Shown here: positions 63,675 through 64,000 of the stretch, one piece after another
How positions within the stretch are numbered: the stretch's first letter is position 1
Layout of the letters: every line of letters begins with the position of its first letter
Assembly: GCF_007828955.1 (NCBI RefSeq)
Contig: NZ_VIVR01000001.1
Coordinates: 1,798,001-1,862,000 of the forward strand
Direction of reading: 5' to 3'
Source: Kitasatospora atroaurantiaca
GTDB lineage: Bacteria > Actinomycetota > Actinomycetes > Streptomycetales > Streptomycetaceae
DNA: 64,000 nucleotides
Notes under the pieces: model-generated
Databases searched by the model: none
What the model was told of the DNA's origin: nothing
Seen by the model: the letters and a program-made list of their open reading frames with translations, nothing else
Program-made: the position numbers and the translations under genes

Positions 63675-64000
63675 AGTTGGTGGCGCTGGTGAAGCCGAGC
63701 TGTGCCGCGATACGGGAGGCCGACTGGTCGCCGTGCGCGAGGAGGCGTTTGGCTTCCAGGACCACCCGTCGGTCGATGAATTCCTTGGCTCCCACCCCTG
63801 CGCCGGCGAGTGTGGCCCGGGAGAGGGTACGGGGCGAGTAGCCCAGCGCCCGGGCGTAGTCCTCCAGGCGGCGCGTCCGGGCGAAGTCGCGTTCGACCGC
63901 GTCACGAAAGTGGACGAAGGTCTCCCCCGGCTCCGGGGCCGGGCTGCCGACCGCCGCCGTGCCCTGCGAAAGGCGCAGCACCAGAACCGCCAGCAGGTGG
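63556..64000 (-). CDS. AraC-family transcriptional regulator (N-terminus outside the window)
   Basis: The visible 148 residues hold the C-terminal AraC DNA-binding domain: RTRRLEDYARALGYSPRTLS for the first HTH, and QSASRIAAQLGFTSATNFSK plus YFHQRTGQSPIAFR for the second. The frame stays open to the window edge (HLLAVLVLRLSQ), so the sensor domain lies outside. It is convergent with, and overlaps, the MIP gene. It could regulate the DsbA-MBL-MIP operon. Confidence 0.88.
   Translation of the reverse strand, partial: HLLAVLVLRLSQGTAAVGSPAPEPGETFVHFRDAVERDFARTRRLEDYARALGYSPRTLSRATLAGAGVGAKEFIDRRVVLEAKRLLAHGDQSASRIAAQLGFTSATNFSKYFHQRTGQSPIAFRATVRGHSSESGESGGGDGIGTG

Overview
The window is very GC-rich, with strong third-position GC bias, GTG starts and leaderless-looking genes. 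It carries the actinobacterial respiratory set (qcrCAB, ctaC/D/E/F), DUF3043 and DUF4191 proteins, PspA/PspAA and a GlnR-type glnA operator. The gene order from trpD to glnA matches, as I remember it, the SCO2147-SCO2198 stretch of Streptomyces coelicolor. The organism is therefore a member of the Streptomycetaceae; I cannot separate Streptomyces from Kitasatospora by eye.

Layout. 1-3.6 kb: aminotransferase, trpD and a degenerate receiver protein. 4-13.3 kb: the aerobic respiratory block, with ctaE-qcrC-qcrA-qcrB on the plus strand and ctaC-ctaD-ctaF on the minus strand, separated by a GntR regulator and a lipoprotein L,D-transpeptidase. 13.6-24.5 kb: a cysteine desulfurase-TusA fusion, a PfkB kinase, a lipoprotein, ErpA-type Fe-S carrier, GNAT, PLP decarboxylase, Lrp regulator, quinone oxidoreductase, nadA and pspAA/pspA. 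24.7-31 kb: DUF3043, a methyltransferase, cobU-cobT-cobS and leucyl aminopeptidase. 31-35 kb: the E3 and E2 subunits of the 2-oxoacid dehydrogenase complexes. 35-44.4 kb: membrane and GNAT proteins, two nucleotide-cofactor enzymes, then a three-gene minus-strand cassette of a caspase-like protein, an EACC1 protein and a second caspase-like protein whose catalytic Cys is replaced by Ser, followed by a large TPR-type regulator. 44.6-54.4 kb: hydroxybutyrate dehydrogenase with an MFS carrier, a GAF-PucR regulator, lipB-lipA, DUF4191, RDD and glnA.

After glnA the window changes character. A C-terminally truncated LtrA gene, a Tn3-family transposase remnant, three intact alpha/beta hydrolases and one ruined one, a TetR repressor, an RsbW-like ATPase, and a DsbA / metal-site-less MBL-fold / MIP-channel operon next to an AraC regulator form an accessory island. 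Three copies of the operator AGACAG-nn-CTGTCT tie the TetR gene to two hydrolase promoters.

How the genes work together. QcrCAB and the Cta proteins form the bc1-aa3 branch of respiration. The TusA fusion, ErpA, LipA/LipB, NadA and the lipoylated E2 with its E3 form a visible Fe-S/lipoate/central-carbon theme. At least six long palindromic intergenic repeats of one family sit at gene ends. The best candidates for something new are the EACC1/caspase/pseudo-caspase cassette and the TetR-hydrolase regulon.
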